64,000 nucleotides of DNA from Metabacillus idriensis (GTDB lineage Bacteria > Bacillota > Bacilli > Bacillales > Bacillaceae), in assembly GCF_009674765.1 (NCBI RefSeq), contig NZ_WKKF01000007.1, positions 1-64,000 of the forward strand, read 5' to 3'. A model generated the notes under the pieces. The model was not told where the DNA came from, did not search any database, and was given only the letters and a program-made list of their open reading frames with translations. The position numbers and the translations under genes were made by a program. Numbering within the stretch: position 1 is the stretch's first letter; the number at the start of each line of letters is the position of its first letter. Positions 1 through 10,613 of the stretch are shown here, piece after piece.

Positions 1-520
1 GCAAGTAGTCTGAGCGTGCGTTCCTGATTTTTTCGTGGATTCTTGCCACTTCCACCTTTTGTTTTTGGTAGTTTTTTGCATCATCAAGTTTGCATGTTCT
101 CTTTAATGCTGATTCTTTTCGTCTTTTACTAGTTTCTTTTCCAGTTTGCGGAAGTGTTTTTGATTTTCGAATACGGTTCCGTCAGAAAGGATCGCAAAGT
201 GTTTTAGCCCAACGTCAACACCAACAGAGGAACCCGTTTTCGGTTTTGGCAGAACCTCTGTTTCTGTCAAAACCGAAACAAATTAGTTACACTTGGATGA
301 CGTCTAACCGTCGCATTAAGAATACGTCCTGTTACTTCACGGCTTTTTGCAAATCGGACAAGGCCAAGTTTAGGCAGCTTGATTTTATTTTCAATTATCG
401 CAATGTTTCCATTGGTATGTTTTGTTGTATAGGACTGCACGCTATTCTTTTTAGACTTAAAACGTGGTGCTTTGTTCTGCTTTTTAAAGAAACGTGTATA
501 CGAATCAGAAAGATTTTTTA
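1..520 (-). pseudogene. tnpB: Decayed IS200/IS605-type TnpB (OrfB) remnant
   Basis: Read on the minus strand, about 520-285 encodes SLKNLSDSYTRFFKK, then KLPKLGLVRF, as in the N-terminal half of IS605 OrfB proteins. In another frame, about 285-150 encodes VGVDVGLKHFAILSDG, which carries the first catalytic aspartate of the RuvC-like nuclease. A third frame gives VARIHEKIRNARSDY near 50-10. At least two frameshifts and an in-frame stop break the gene. The N-terminus is not visible upstream of about 520 and the 3' end lies outside the window. It is almost certainly inactive. TnpB is an RNA-guided nuclease of the transposon. No tnpA is seen here. Confidence 0.85.
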
Positions 521-711
521 GTGATGTATGCTTTGTTTACGATCAACGATAGTGCCTCCTTTGACAGGAACGTATGTTCTTATAATAACATAAGAGGGAA
601 CGTTTTGGCTACCTCCAACCGAAATTCATCTCCCCCTTATCGTTGGGCTAAGCCCTTCTCACGATTGAAGAGGGAGTCTTCTTTCGGGATGAAGTCCATA
701 ATAAAATGGAA

Positions 712-780
712 CTGACAAAATAAGATGAAATAAGTGCAGTCGCAAGCTGTCTTCATCTTAAGTTTGTCAGTTTTTTTATT
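712..780 (+). terminator. Long stem-loop terminator upstream of safA
   Basis: Arms at about 712-729 (ctgacaaaataagatgaa) and 753-770 (ttcatcttaagtttgtcag region) pair almost fully and are followed by seven T residues. The form is rho-independent and acts rightward. It probably ended the gene lying left of the tnpB remnant before the insertion. Confidence 0.75.
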
Positions 781-790
781 GGCCGAGAAA

Positions 791-818
791 CATATATTTG
801 TCTTCTTAAGCATAAGTT
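791..818 (+). promoter_or_regulatory. Candidate sigma-E-type promoter for safA
   Basis: CATATA at 791-796 is followed after 14 bases by CATAAGTT at 811-818. This resembles the mother-cell sigma-E pattern (-35 ATATT-like, -10 CATACA-like). safA is known to be sigma-E dependent in B. subtilis. The match is imperfect, so this is a candidate only. Confidence 0.4.
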
Positions 819-890
819 GTGATGAAGAAGAATGGCATAATTGCCTGCTAATCATATGCGATAAAGTTTCAAGCATAGGAGGGGGAAAGG

Positions 891-2555
891 TTGAAAATCC
901 ACATTGTTCAAAAAGGCGATACGCTTTGGAAAATTGCCAAAAAATATGGGGTAGATTTTGAAGAACTGAAAAAGATGAACTCTCAGCTAAGCAACCCTGA
1001 CTTAATCATGCCTGGAATGAAAATAAAGGTTCCAAGCGGCGGAGTTCCTGTTAAAAATGAAACACAGGTTAACTTTTCAGGGAAAAAGGAAATGCCGAAA
1101 TCCGAGCATCCTTTTGCAAAAGAAAAACCGAAACAAGTGATGGATGTCACAGATACCAAACCGAAGGAAGTTCCGAAAGAAAAGCCTTCGGTGCCATATG
1201 TTCCTCCAGTGCCGAACATTAAACAGCCAGCATATCCAGAGCTAGATATTAATAACTACTACATGCTGAATATGGCGATGATGCCGCAGGCACCGCAGCC
1301 GCAGCTTCCGCCAAAGCCGTCAAATGTTCTGCCTGAGATGATGAAGCCAGCCGAAAAGCCAGCTCAAAAACCGGCTGAAAAACCGGCTGAAAAGCCAAAA
1401 TCAGTTTCACCTGCTAATAAAGAGGAGGCCACAAAGGATATGGAAAATAAGCCGAACATGCCGCAGCAAGGAGTGATGGGGGCTTATCAGGGCGGTCAGG
1501 GTCCACAAGGATTTCCTGGCGGCCAGGGCGGAGCTCCGTATCAGAACCCTGGTGCAGTCGCCGGTGCCCAGGATCAGGCACCTGGAGGTCCAGGCTTCCC
1601 GGGCGGGGATGACTGTTATCCAGTTTCACCAGTGATGCCGGGACCAGGATTCGGTCCAGGATTTGGCGGTCCGGGATTTGGCGGCCCAGGATTTGGAGGG
1701 CCAGGATTTGGCGGACCTCAAATGCAGCCATATGGTATGCCGTTTCAGCAGGGCCCTGGCATGGGAATGCCGCAGCAAATGCCATTTGATGAAGATGATG
1801 ATGACGATGATGACGTAATGGGAGCATATATGCCTCAGCAGCAAATGCAAATGCCGTATGGTCAGCAGGGGTTCGGAGGCCCTGGATTTGGCGGTCCGGG
1901 ATTCGGTGGCCCAGGATTTGGAGGCCATGGATTTGGCGGTCCGGGATTCGGTGGCCCTGGTTTTGGAGGCCCTGGATTTGGGGGGCCAGGAGGATATCCG
2001 CCGGGCTGCTATCCGATGTCTCCGCCGATGCCGGGTCCGGGATTTGGATTCCAGCCTCAAGTTCAAGGAGCGTTCAGCGGCGGTCCAAATATGCCGCATG
2101 GTGTAGCCGGTGCATGGGATCAAGGGATGATGAACAATATGCCTCCGCAAGTAAGCCCTGCAATGGATAAAGAAGATTGCGGATGCGGCGGACCTGGGCA
2201 AGGCTATGGCGGGATGCCGGGACAATTTGGTCAGGGCGGTCAATTCGGCGGAATGCCAGGACAGTTTGGTCAGGGCGGTCAATTCGGCGGAATGCCAGGA
2301 CAATTTGGTCAGGGCGGTCAATTTGGCGGAATGCCGGGGCAGTTAGGTCAGGGAGGTCAGTTTGGCGGAATGCCGAGACAGTTTGTCCAGGGCCAATTTG
2401 GCGGAATGCCGGGACAGTTAGGTCAGGGAGGTCAGTTTGGCGGAATGCCGGGACAGTTTGGCCAAGGCGGCCAGTTCGGTGGAATACCGGGACAAAACGG
2501 CGAGGATGGTCAATTTGGGATGCCGAGATTTGATGATGAGGACGACGACGATTGA
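891..2555 (+). CDS. safA: Spore coat morphogenetic protein SafA (LysM, expanded repeats)
   Basis: The 554-residue protein starts at a TTG with a strong AGGAGGGGG site 6-15 bases upstream. Residues 1-48 form one LysM domain (VQKGDTLWKIAKKYGV...IMPGMKIKVP), which binds peptidoglycan or cortex. A Lys/Pro-rich linker follows, then a long Gly-rich tail with PGFGG units, QFGQGGQFGGMPG-type 13-mers and two acidic Asp runs. B. subtilis SafA is about 387 residues, so the tail here is expanded. SafA localises to the cortex-coat interface and recruits inner coat proteins. The neighbouring coxA-like and bofC genes also belong to sporulation. The name rests on the LysM domain, the composition and the conserved position. 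Confidence 0.88.
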   Translation: MKIHIVQKGDTLWKIAKKYGVDFEELKKMNSQLSNPDLIMPGMKIKVPSGGVPVKNETQVNFSGKKEMPKSEHPFAKEKPKQVMDVTDTKPKEVPKEKPSVPYVPPVPNIKQPAYPELDINNYYMLNMAMMPQAPQPQLPPKPSNVLPEMMKPAEKPAQKPAEKPAEKPKSVSPANKEEATKDMENKPNMPQQGVMGAYQGGQGPQGFPGGQGGAPYQNPGAVAGAQDQAPGGPGFPGGDDCYPVSPVMPGPGFGPGFGGPGFGGPGFGGPGFGGPQMQPYGMPFQQGPGMGMPQQMPFDEDDDDDDDVMGAYMPQQQMQMPYGQQGFGGPGFGGPGFGGPGFGGHGFGGPGFGGPGFGGPGFGGPGGYPPGCYPMSPPMPGPGFGFQPQVQGAFSGGPNMPHGVAGAWDQGMMNNMPPQVSPAMDKEDCGCGGPGQGYGGMPGQFGQGGQFGGMPGQFGQGGQFGGMPGQFGQGGQFGGMPGQLGQGGQFGGMPRQFVQGQFGGMPGQLGQGGQFGGMPGQFGQGGQFGGIPGQNGEDGQFGMPRFDDEDDDD

Positions 2556-2564
2556 TATAGATCT

Positions 2565-2600
2565 AAGAGACGAGACATATTGTTCGTCTCTTTTTTTTAT
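2565..2600 (+). terminator. Terminator after safA
   Basis: The stem aagagacga / tcgtctctt is followed by eight T residues, directly after the safA stop. Confidence 0.85.
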
Positions 2601-2626
2601 TGTTAATTCCGTGTGCACGTCCAGGC

Positions 2627-2782
2627 GCTTTGAGTCCACTTTTCACGCTCTTTCATGAAATAGAGGAATCATACAGGGGCTTTAAGTCCACTTTCCACGC
2701 TCTTTTATGAAATAGAGGAATCATACATGGGCTTTGAGTCCACTTTTCACGCTCTTTGATGAAATTGAGGAATCATACATGG
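2627..2782. repeat. Three tandem 52-bp repeats
   Basis: Units begin with GCTTTGAGTCCACTTT-like sequence at 2627, 2679 and 2731, exactly 52 bp apart, and a fourth copy starts (GCTTTGG) at 2783 before diverging. Copies differ by a few bases. The 52-bp period is not a multiple of three, so this is not a coding repeat. There are no spacers, so it is not CRISPR. Confidence 0.85.
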
Positions 2783-2926
2783 GCTTTGGCTGAACCACCT
2801 GGTAGAGAATTAATCAAAAATCGTTTCGCGATTAAGCTTTATAAAAAGGTATTTTACAAACAAATGTGGGTTTATTGCAAAAAAGCTGAAGCCGCAATTA
2901 AAAGCAGGCTGGCCGAAAAAAATTAA
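2759..2926 (+). other. Possible short ORF or gene remnant after the 52-bp repeats
   Basis: An open frame of 55 codons begins at an ATG inside the last repeat and ends at TAA 2924-2926. Its latter part is basic and looks protein-like (IKLYKKVFYKQMWVYCKKAE). There is no ribosome-binding site before the ATG. It may be the 3' end of a lost gene or chance. I do not recognise a family. From 2927 to 3138 I see only the coxA-like upstream region. Confidence 0.25.
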
Positions 2927-3138
2927 TTGATGGACCTTGCATGCAAAATAAGATTAGATCCTTGAAAAAGATTCTCCATTTATTTTTCCCCAATTCCATT
3001 CAGGTCACCCTCAAATAATAAATTGTCTCCATTATTTTAAGAACTTACCGTTAACTAACAGATTAATGCTTCTCTGAACGAGCAACCTATACAAGAGCGT
3101 AATTTGCTCGCTACAGGAAAATCAGGGGGGTTTTAATA

Positions 3139-3870
3139 TTGAGGCATAAAGTTACTGCATTTGCTGCAATTGCAATAGCTGCGACTGGGCTTGCAGGCTG
3201 CAACAATAATGAAGGCGCACTTGACACGAGATATGATGATTCAACAAGACCTATCGGTTATTATTCAGATGAACACCGGAATAACAACAACGATGGCGTG
3301 GATAACGTGGATAACGATGGACCTCTGACAGAAATGATGGAAGGCGACATGAATGATAATTACTTCACTAAAGTAAATGATCGTGATACCGCTTTTCATA
3401 ATGGAAGAATGGATAATCCAACAGCCCCGCTTTCTAATAAAGACGGCATGATTGAAAAAGACAATCGTTTCAGCAGAACAGATGAAAATTATCATGGTCA
3501 GGTAAAGCAAGTCAATTATTACAATGACCAAGATGAAGCAATTGCAAAAAATGTTTCTGAAAAAGCTGCAGATGTCAAAGATGTCGATGATGTCCGCACG
3601 GTTGTAAATGGTGATCAGGTGCTTGTTGCCATTGATACGGATGATAAAAACGACAAAGACATTAAAAATGCCGTTTTGAATGCAGTGCGTCCGGCAGCTG
3701 AGGGCAAAGATATTAAAGTTGTCACTGATGAAGGCACATTTACACGTGTCAGAACGATTAATGACAACATTGAAACAGGACAGCCGAAAAATACAATCAA
3801 TGAAGATATTAGAGATCTTTTTGATGATATGGGCAATGTCATGAAAGAGCCATTTCAGCAAGCAAGATAA
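3139..3870 (+). CDS. coxA: YhcN/YlaJ-family sporulation lipoprotein (CoxA-like)
   Basis: The 243-residue protein starts at a TTG preceded by AGGGGGGT. It has a lipoprotein signal peptide with lipobox LAGC (Cys at residue 21), then a low-complexity Asn/Asp-rich region. The C-terminal domain (about 120-225) is typical of the YhcN/YlaJ family (VLVAIDTDD...DIKNAVLNAVRPAAEGKD). In B. subtilis the cortex-associated CoxA lies directly after safA, and this gene has the same position. It is probably membrane-anchored in the developing spore. The family is clear. The coxA name rests mainly on synteny. Confidence 0.72.
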   Translation: MRHKVTAFAAIAIAATGLAGCNNNEGALDTRYDDSTRPIGYYSDEHRNNNNDGVDNVDNDGPLTEMMEGDMNDNYFTKVNDRDTAFHNGRMDNPTAPLSNKDGMIEKDNRFSRTDENYHGQVKQVNYYNDQDEAIAKNVSEKAADVKDVDDVRTVVNGDQVLVAIDTDDKNDKDIKNAVLNAVRPAAEGKDIKVVTDEGTFTRVRTINDNIETGQPKNTINEDIRDLFDDMGNVMKEPFQQAR

Positions 3871-3876
3871 TGAATC

Positions 3877-3914
3877 AAAGGGGGTATCTTTTACAGATGC
3901 CCTCTTTTTTATTT
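3877..3914 (+). terminator. Terminator after the coxA-like gene
   Basis: The stem aaagggggtatc / gatgccctcttt is followed by a run of Ts. It abuts the left end of the dispersed repeat that follows. Confidence 0.8.
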
Positions 3915-4113
3915 TTCGTAAACTTGCTGCCATTAAATAAAATTGTTTATACCCTAAGAGGATCTGCGCTGAAGGAACTTGACTCCTGCGGGAAATAGAG
4001 GGAAATGGGAGACCCCGCAGGCAAAGCCGGAACGCGGAAAGCAAGTTTCTGTAGCGAAAAGTAACGGACACCATCTATAATCCAAAACAACAATCTATGC
4101 GAAAACAGCCTTT
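3912..4113. repeat. Dispersed repeat family A, copy 1 (shortened)
   Basis: This shares CTTGACTCCTGCGGGAAATA, GGGAGACCCC(G/A)CAGGCA and GCGGAAAGCAAGT blocks with 14982-15209 and 51503-51726. The ends are inverted (TTTTCGTAAA left, TATGCGAAAACAGCCTTT right). It lacks about 25 bp of the central AGGAGGCTCCC hairpin. Stretch 4114-4234 holds only the bofC upstream region. Confidence 0.8.
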
Positions 4114-4234
4114 ATTTTTCCACGACTTGAAGAAAGAAAAAAACATGAAAGGTTAAAATTTCTATTTTTGGTCAAACTAGAAATGACGAATACTTGCCTT
4201 TATGGTAAATAGCTCATGATATGGGGTGTATGTG

Positions 4235-4798
4235 ATGATGTCGTCTCATCGTTTACTGATTGGTGCCTTTGCCTGCGTCATAGTCACATTATTTTTCATC
4301 ATTCCTTCTTTCCATCAGAAAGAATCCAGTGCATCAGAGAATGCAGCAGAAACGGAAAATGAAGTCTATGAAGTAAGCGGTCCGCTGACCGTTACAGTGG
4401 TGCTCGAACGAATCTATTTGGATGGTGAAATCAGTGAAGAAGTGAAAAACGAAACCATTCTGGCAATGGAGGATTTTTGGGCGAAATATGAGGATTGGCA
4501 ATTAATTGATCAGGACGATCATCAGATTATTTTTCAAAAAGAAGTGGATGATATCTCCCCTTTACTAAAAGCAAACGGGTATTTCGGCATTTCATCAGAA
4601 GGTGTCTTTTCTATTTTTAATGGAAAGCCTGATGATGCTTCGGAAATTATTCAGTCATTCTTTCAAATTGATGTTAAAAAACTTGAAACACGAAAGCATG
4701 ATGAATTAAGGCAGGGAATTCGCATAGAATCAAAAGATCAGTACTTAAAGGTCATTCAGTCATATAAAGCCTATTCATCACCAGCAGATGTGAAATAA
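4235..4798 (+). CDS. bofC: Forespore intercompartmental signalling protein BofC
   Basis: The protein has about 187 residues with an N-terminal signal peptide or membrane segment (LLIGAFACVIVTLFFIIPS), and then the BofC domain (TVTVVLERIYLDGE...EDFWAKYEDWQLI). It is a secreted forespore protein that inhibits SpoIVB processing and so times the pro-sigma-K checkpoint. I chose the ATG at 4235, six bases after GGGGTG. GTG at 4226 or 4232 and ATG at 4238 are alternatives in the same frame. It lies directly upstream of ruvA, as in B. subtilis. Its effector target, SigK, is encoded at 57.1 kb in this window. Confidence 0.9.
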   Translation: MMSSHRLLIGAFACVIVTLFFIIPSFHQKESSASENAAETENEVYEVSGPLTVTVVLERIYLDGEISEEVKNETILAMEDFWAKYEDWQLIDQDDHQIIFQKEVDDISPLLKANGYFGISSEGVFSIFNGKPDDASEIIQSFFQIDVKKLETRKHDELRQGIRIESKDQYLKVIQSYKAYSSPADVK

Positions 4799-4834
4799 AG
4801 AAAGCTAGTGCAAAAGCGCTGGCTTTTTCTGTGT
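4799..4834 (+). terminator. Terminator after bofC
   Basis: The stem agctagtgc / gcgctggct (with G-T pairs) is followed by TTTTTCTGTG. Confidence 0.7.
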
Positions 4835-5023
4835 TTTTAAGGATTTTCATTTTTGGGGATTATTGCTGACAGATAGATAGTCATTAATGGGTTGCTTGCC
4901 CCGTTTTGTTGCATCAGAAAAATAACAATCCATAAGAAGACTGCTTTTTTAATGATTTATACTACAGGCAAAAGAAAAAATTATGATACAATGAGGTACA
5001 GTTGTAAAGAGGTGACTAACGTT

Positions 5024-5632
5024 TTGATTGAATTTATAAAAGGCTATATTGATTTTGTTACTCCGGAATATATTGTCATTGACCATGGCGGAATCGGTTA
5101 TCAGGTGCACACTCCAAATCCATTCAGCTTTCAGCGCAATCGATCTTCAGAAGTGACGATTTATACATATCAGCATGTCAGAGAAGATATCCTCGCATTA
5201 TATGGTTTTCATACAAGAGAAGAAAAAGCATTATTTATGAAGCTCCTGAACGTTACAGGAATCGGACCAAAAGGAGCGCTTGCCATACTTGCTTCAGGAA
5301 ATCCTTCGCAAGTAGTCGGGGCGATTGAAAATGAGGACGAGAAGTTTCTTGTTAAGTTTCCTGGCGTAGGGAAAAAGACTGCGAGGCAGATTATTCTTGA
5401 TCTAAAAGGAAAGCTTGCCGATGTAGCAGGGGAGCTTGCTCCGGATTTGTTTACGCATGAAGAGCATGAACAAAAAGAAACAGCATCAAAAGCCCTGAAT
5501 GAGGCACTTGAAGCTCTAAAGGTGCTGGGATATGCTGAACGCGAAATTAATAAGGTTATTCCGTCTCTTATGGAAGAAGAGCTATCAACAGATCAGTATG
5601 TGAAAAAAGCTTTGCAAAAGCTATTAAAGTAA
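5024..5632 (+). CDS. ruvA: Holliday junction DNA helicase subunit RuvA
   Basis: The 202-residue protein opens with [12 protein letters not shown] from a TTG nine bases after AGAGGTGA. The reading frame continues upstream, but the family N-terminus and this SD fix the start. Residues 1-63 form the OB fold, and helix-hairpin-helix motifs follow ([33 protein letters not shown]). Residues 155-202 form the RuvB-contacting domain. RuvA tetramers bind four-way junctions and load RuvB. The gene sits 11 bp before ruvB in the ruvAB-queA-tgt-yajC cluster. Confidence 0.97.
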   Translation: MIEFIKGYIDFVTPEYIVIDHGGIGYQVHTPNPFSFQRNRSSEVTIYTYQHVREDILALYGFHTREEKALFMKLLNVTGIGPKGALAILASGNPSQVVGAIENEDEKFLVKFPGVGKKTARQIILDLKGKLADVAGELAPDLFTHEEHEQKETASKALNEALEALKVLGYAEREINKVIPSLMEEELSTDQYVKKALQKLLK

Positions 5633-5643
5633 GGTGAAAAGAC

Positions 5644-6645
5644 ATGGATGAACGTCTTGTATCAAGTGAAGCGGACTTAGATGAAGGTGCAATCGAGCTA
5701 AGGTTAAGACCTCAGACTTTATCTCAGTATATTGGACAGGATAAAGTAAAAGAAAACTTGAAAGTCTTTATTGAAGCCGCTAAACTCAGAAGCGAAACAC
5801 TGGATCACGTCCTTTTATATGGTCCTCCGGGTCTTGGAAAAACAACGCTTGCAACGATTATCGCAAACGAAATGGGCGTAAATATCCGCACAACATCAGG
5901 ACCAGCTATTGAAAGGCCGGGAGACCTCGCTGCCATTTTAACAGCTCTTGAGCCCGGGGATGTCTTATTTATTGATGAAATCCATCGTCTTCAGCGCTCT
6001 ATTGAAGAAGTACTGTATCCGGCGATGGAGGATTTCTGTCTTGACATTGTGATTGGAAAGGGCCCATCTGCCCGTTCTGTCCGCCTTGATCTGCCGCCGT
6101 TTACTCTTATAGGGGCCACCACACGCGTTGGCTTGCTTACGGCTCCGCTTAGAGACCGGTTTGGTGTTCTCAGCAGGCTGGAATATTATAATGAAGAGCA
6201 GCTGTCTCTCATTGTTGAACGGACCGGAGACATATTAGGGATTGGCATGGAAAAAGAAGCTTCGCTGGAACTTGCAAGAAGATCAAGGGGTACGCCTCGA
6301 ATAGCAAACAGGCTATTAAGACGGGTAAGGGACTTTGCCCAGGTGCTTGGCGAGCCGACTGTATCGGGGAGCCTTGCTAAAGAAGCATTGGAAAAACTTC
6401 AGGTCGACAGATTGGGCCTCGATCATATCGATCACAAGCTTTTAATGGGGATAATTGAAAAGTATAAAGGCGGTCCAGTCGGAATTGATACGATTTCAGC
6501 TACAATCGGAGAAGAATCACACACGATTGAAGATGTATATGAGCCGTATCTTTTGCAAATCGGTTTTATACAACGCACTCCAAGGGGTAGAATGGTAACG
6601 GAAGCAGTTTACCATCACTTTCAAATGGAGGCTCCAGAAAAATGA
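5644..6645 (+). CDS. ruvB: Holliday junction branch-migration ATPase RuvB
   Basis: This 333-residue AAA+ ATPase has a Walker [12 protein letters not shown] near residue 60, a Walker [10 protein letters not shown] near 110, sensor and arginine-finger segments ([16 protein letters not shown]), and a C-terminal winged helix ([13 protein letters not shown]). Length and motifs are typical. It drives branch migration together with RuvA. Its stop overlaps the start of the next small gene (ATGA), which indicates translational coupling. Confidence 0.98.
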   Translation: MDERLVSSEADLDEGAIELRLRPQTLSQYIGQDKVKENLKVFIEAAKLRSETLDHVLLYGPPGLGKTTLATIIANEMGVNIRTTSGPAIERPGDLAAILTALEPGDVLFIDEIHRLQRSIEEVLYPAMEDFCLDIVIGKGPSARSVRLDLPPFTLIGATTRVGLLTAPLRDRFGVLSRLEYYNEEQLSLIVERTGDILGIGMEKEASLELARRSRGTPRIANRLLRRVRDFAQVLGEPTVSGSLAKEALEKLQVDRLGLDHIDHKLLMGIIEKYKGGPVGIDTISATIGEESHTIEDVYEPYLLQIGFIQRTPRGRMVTEAVYHHFQMEAPEK

Positions 6646-6842
6646 CCCAATTCCCCAAAATCCTGATGATGATGGGCGCCGTTCTTTTTTTCGCAGGATT
6701 ATTCATGCAGCTCATTGGAAGGCTGCCTGGAGATTTTGTCTTTAAAAAAGGCAGCACAACGTTTTATTTTCCGATTGTTACATCAATTGTAATCAGTATC
6801 TTGCTGACGATCTTGTTTAATGTTTTCGGACGGTTTAAATAA
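6642..6842 (+). CDS. DUF2905 family small membrane protein
   Basis: The 66-residue protein has two hydrophobic segments (about 6-24 and 41-60) around a [12 protein letters not shown] loop, characteristic of DUF2905. It overlaps the ruvB stop by four bases. This small gene sits between ruvB and queA in many Bacillales. Its function is unknown. Confidence 0.85.
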   Translation: MTQFPKILMMMGAVLFFAGLFMQLIGRLPGDFVFKKGSTTFYFPIVTSIVISILLTILFNVFGRFK

Positions 6843-6860
6843 TAGAAAAGGTGAAAAACA

Positions 6861-9061
<2,201 letters not shown>

Positions 9062-9082
9062 CACTTGAAAGGGGTGAAAAAT

Positions 9083-9367
9083 ATGGAATTATTGACTACG
9101 GTTGGCCCGTTAATCTTAATGTTTGCGATCTTTTACTTTTTATTGATTCGTCCTCAGCAGAAACAGCAGAAGAAAGTGCGTGAAATGCAGGACAGTCTTT
9201 CAAAAGGCGACAAAGTCGTAACGATTGGCGGTATGCATGGCCACGTTGATTCAATCGACGAAGAAAAAGTAATCATCAAAGCTGGTGATGGCTCACGCCT
9301 CACATTTGACCGCCGCGCTATTCGCGACGTTGTTGAACAAAAAGGCATCACGATGGAAAAAGCCTAA
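9083..9367 (+). CDS. yajC: Preprotein translocase accessory subunit YajC
   Basis: The 94-residue protein has one N-terminal membrane segment (LLTTVGPLILMFAIFYFLLIRP), then PQQKQQKKV and a beta-rich KGDKVVTIGGMHGHV domain. It associates with SecDF-YidC, and secDF lies 3.3 kb downstream. ATG 9083 follows GAAAGGGGTGAAAA. A TTG at 9065 is in frame but would place the SD inside the gene. Confidence 0.93.
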   Translation: MELLTTVGPLILMFAIFYFLLIRPQQKQQKKVREMQDSLSKGDKVVTIGGMHGHVDSIDEEKVIIKAGDGSRLTFDRRAIRDVVEQKGITMEKA

Positions 9368-9383
9368 TACATAAGGCATGAAC

Positions 9384-9420
9384 AAAAAGAAGCGCAGTCT
9401 TTGCGCTTCTTTTTACTTTT
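9384..9420. terminator. Bidirectional terminator between yajC and the yrzE-like gene
   Basis: The palindrome aaaagaagcgca / tgcgcttctttt has A-run and T-run flanks on both sides and separates convergent genes. Confidence 0.85.
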
Positions 9421-9426
9421 TCTGCT

Positions 9427-9753
9427 TTATTTCGAGGAACCCGACAAATTCACTCCCATTACTCCGCCGAGCATGGCTATAGCAAGGAAACCGCCATGAT
9501 ACATCGTCTGCTCCATTGTAAATGTTTTTCCGTAGCCTAAAAATTGAAATAAAAAGATAATTAATGTATAAAGGACGGCTGTTGTGCCCCCAACCAGCCA
9601 TCCGCGCTCTTTTCCTTTTCCTCCGGCAATAAAACCTCCGATGAAAACGGCTAAGAATGAGAGGCCCAGTATAAACCATTTAATGGAATCTTCCGTTAAG
9701 CCAGTGAATTTAAGCAGCAATGAAAAAAGTAAGCTTGTTGCAAGTGCTGCCAA
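9427..9753 (-). CDS. TIGR04086/YrzE-like membrane protein
   Basis: From the TTG at 9753 the product has 108 residues with about four hydrophobic segments and a glycine-rich FIGGFIAGGKGKERGWLVGG loop typical of TIGR04086 proteins. The frame stays open upstream to beyond 9813 and encodes the amphipathic lead IETRRWGKAILYGLSSILLA, which belongs to the first helix. The true start is therefore probably near 9805-9813, just after AAGGGGGAG. No ATG, GTG or TTG exists there in frame, only ATT and ATC. It lies between yajC and a DUF421 gene, as in B. subtilis. Its function is unknown. Confidence 0.75.
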   Translation of the reverse strand: MAALATSLLFSLLLKFTGLTEDSIKWFILGLSFLAVFIGGFIAGGKGKERGWLVGGTTAVLYTLIIFLFQFLGYGKTFTMEQTMYHGGFLAIAMLGGVMGVNLSGSSK

Positions 9754-9956
9754 TAAAATGCTGGATAATCCGTAAAGAATGGCTTTACCCCATCTTCGCG
9801 TTTCGATTGCAATCTCCCCCTTATCCCAGTCAGCTTGTTTTTGCTCGTCTTATTACCATCCTATTCACATCAAAAGAAAATAGAATCAATTTGCTTTACA
9901 TGAAAATGATTTATCCGTTCAAAATAAACCTATCTATGTGAAGCAAAGGGTGATAT

Positions 9957-10610
9957 TTGGTGGAAGAGTCATTAATCATAATAGCAAGGACGTTTTTTTT
10001 ATATTTCATGATTGTTATTATCTTCAGACTGATGGGGAAAAGGGAAATTGGCGAATTAAGCATTCTTGATCTTGTTGTCTTTTTAATGATCGCTGAAATG
10101 GGAGTCATGGCCATTGAAAATACGGAGGATCCGTTAATACATACCATCATTCCCATGTTTCTGCTGCTGGGCATTCAGATTGGCCTTGCCTATCTATCAC
10201 TAAAAAATCATAAAGTAAGAAAACTGCTGGACGGAAAGCCGACAATCATCATAGATAGAGGCAAAATCAATGAACATGCCATGAAAACGCAGCGCTATAA
10301 TTTTGATGATCTTCTCATCCAGCTTAGGGAGAAGGAAATAAACGACATCAGCGAAGTGGATTTTGCCATTTTGGAACCATCAGGAAAGCTTTCAGTTATA
10401 AAAAAAGAACATGATCATGAACATCAAGAGCTGCAGCTGCCGTTAATTATTGACGGATTGATTCAAGAAGAGAACTTATTTCGGATTGGCAAGACTAACT
10501 TGTGGTTAAGGCAGCAGCTTAGAGATCTTGGCTATATAGATTTAAAGAATATTTCCTTGTGTACACATAATAAGGGTGCGTTTTTTATCGATTTGGTAGA
10601 TGAAAAATAA
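9957..10610 (+). CDS. yrbG: DUF421/YetF-family membrane protein (YrbG-like)
   Basis: The 217-residue protein has three N-terminal membrane helices (about 5-25, 30-55, 60-80), then the DUF421 domain ([23 protein letters not shown] earlier; [17 protein letters not shown] and [30 protein letters not shown]). TTG 9957 or GTG 9960 follows AAAGGGTGA. It has the yrbG position next to spoVB. Some DUF421 proteins act in spore cortex or stress biology, but the role here is unknown. Confidence 0.82.
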   Translation: MVEESLIIIARTFFLYFMIVIIFRLMGKREIGELSILDLVVFLMIAEMGVMAIENTEDPLIHTIIPMFLLLGIQIGLAYLSLKNHKVRKLLDGKPTIIIDRGKINEHAMKTQRYNFDDLLIQLREKEINDISEVDFAILEPSGKLSVIKKEHDHEHQELQLPLIIDGLIQEENLFRIGKTNLWLRQQLRDLGYIDLKNISLCTHNKGAFFIDLVDEK

Positions 10611-10613
10611 CGA

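Noticed and set aside
90-521. 143-codon plus-strand frame at the window start
   Set aside because: It is antisense to clear TnpB protein motifs on the minus strand.
1626-2321. 231-codon minus-strand frame opposite safA
   Set aside because: It is the mirror of the repetitive Gly-rich safA tail, has repetitive Ser/Arg/Thr-rich composition and no SD.
2627-2782. Possible CRISPR array
   Set aside because: The 52-bp units abut with no spacers and no cas genes nearby.
3265-4074. 269-codon minus-strand frame
   Set aside because: It lies opposite the CoxA-like gene and repeat A, has Ile/Phe-rich antisense composition and no SD.
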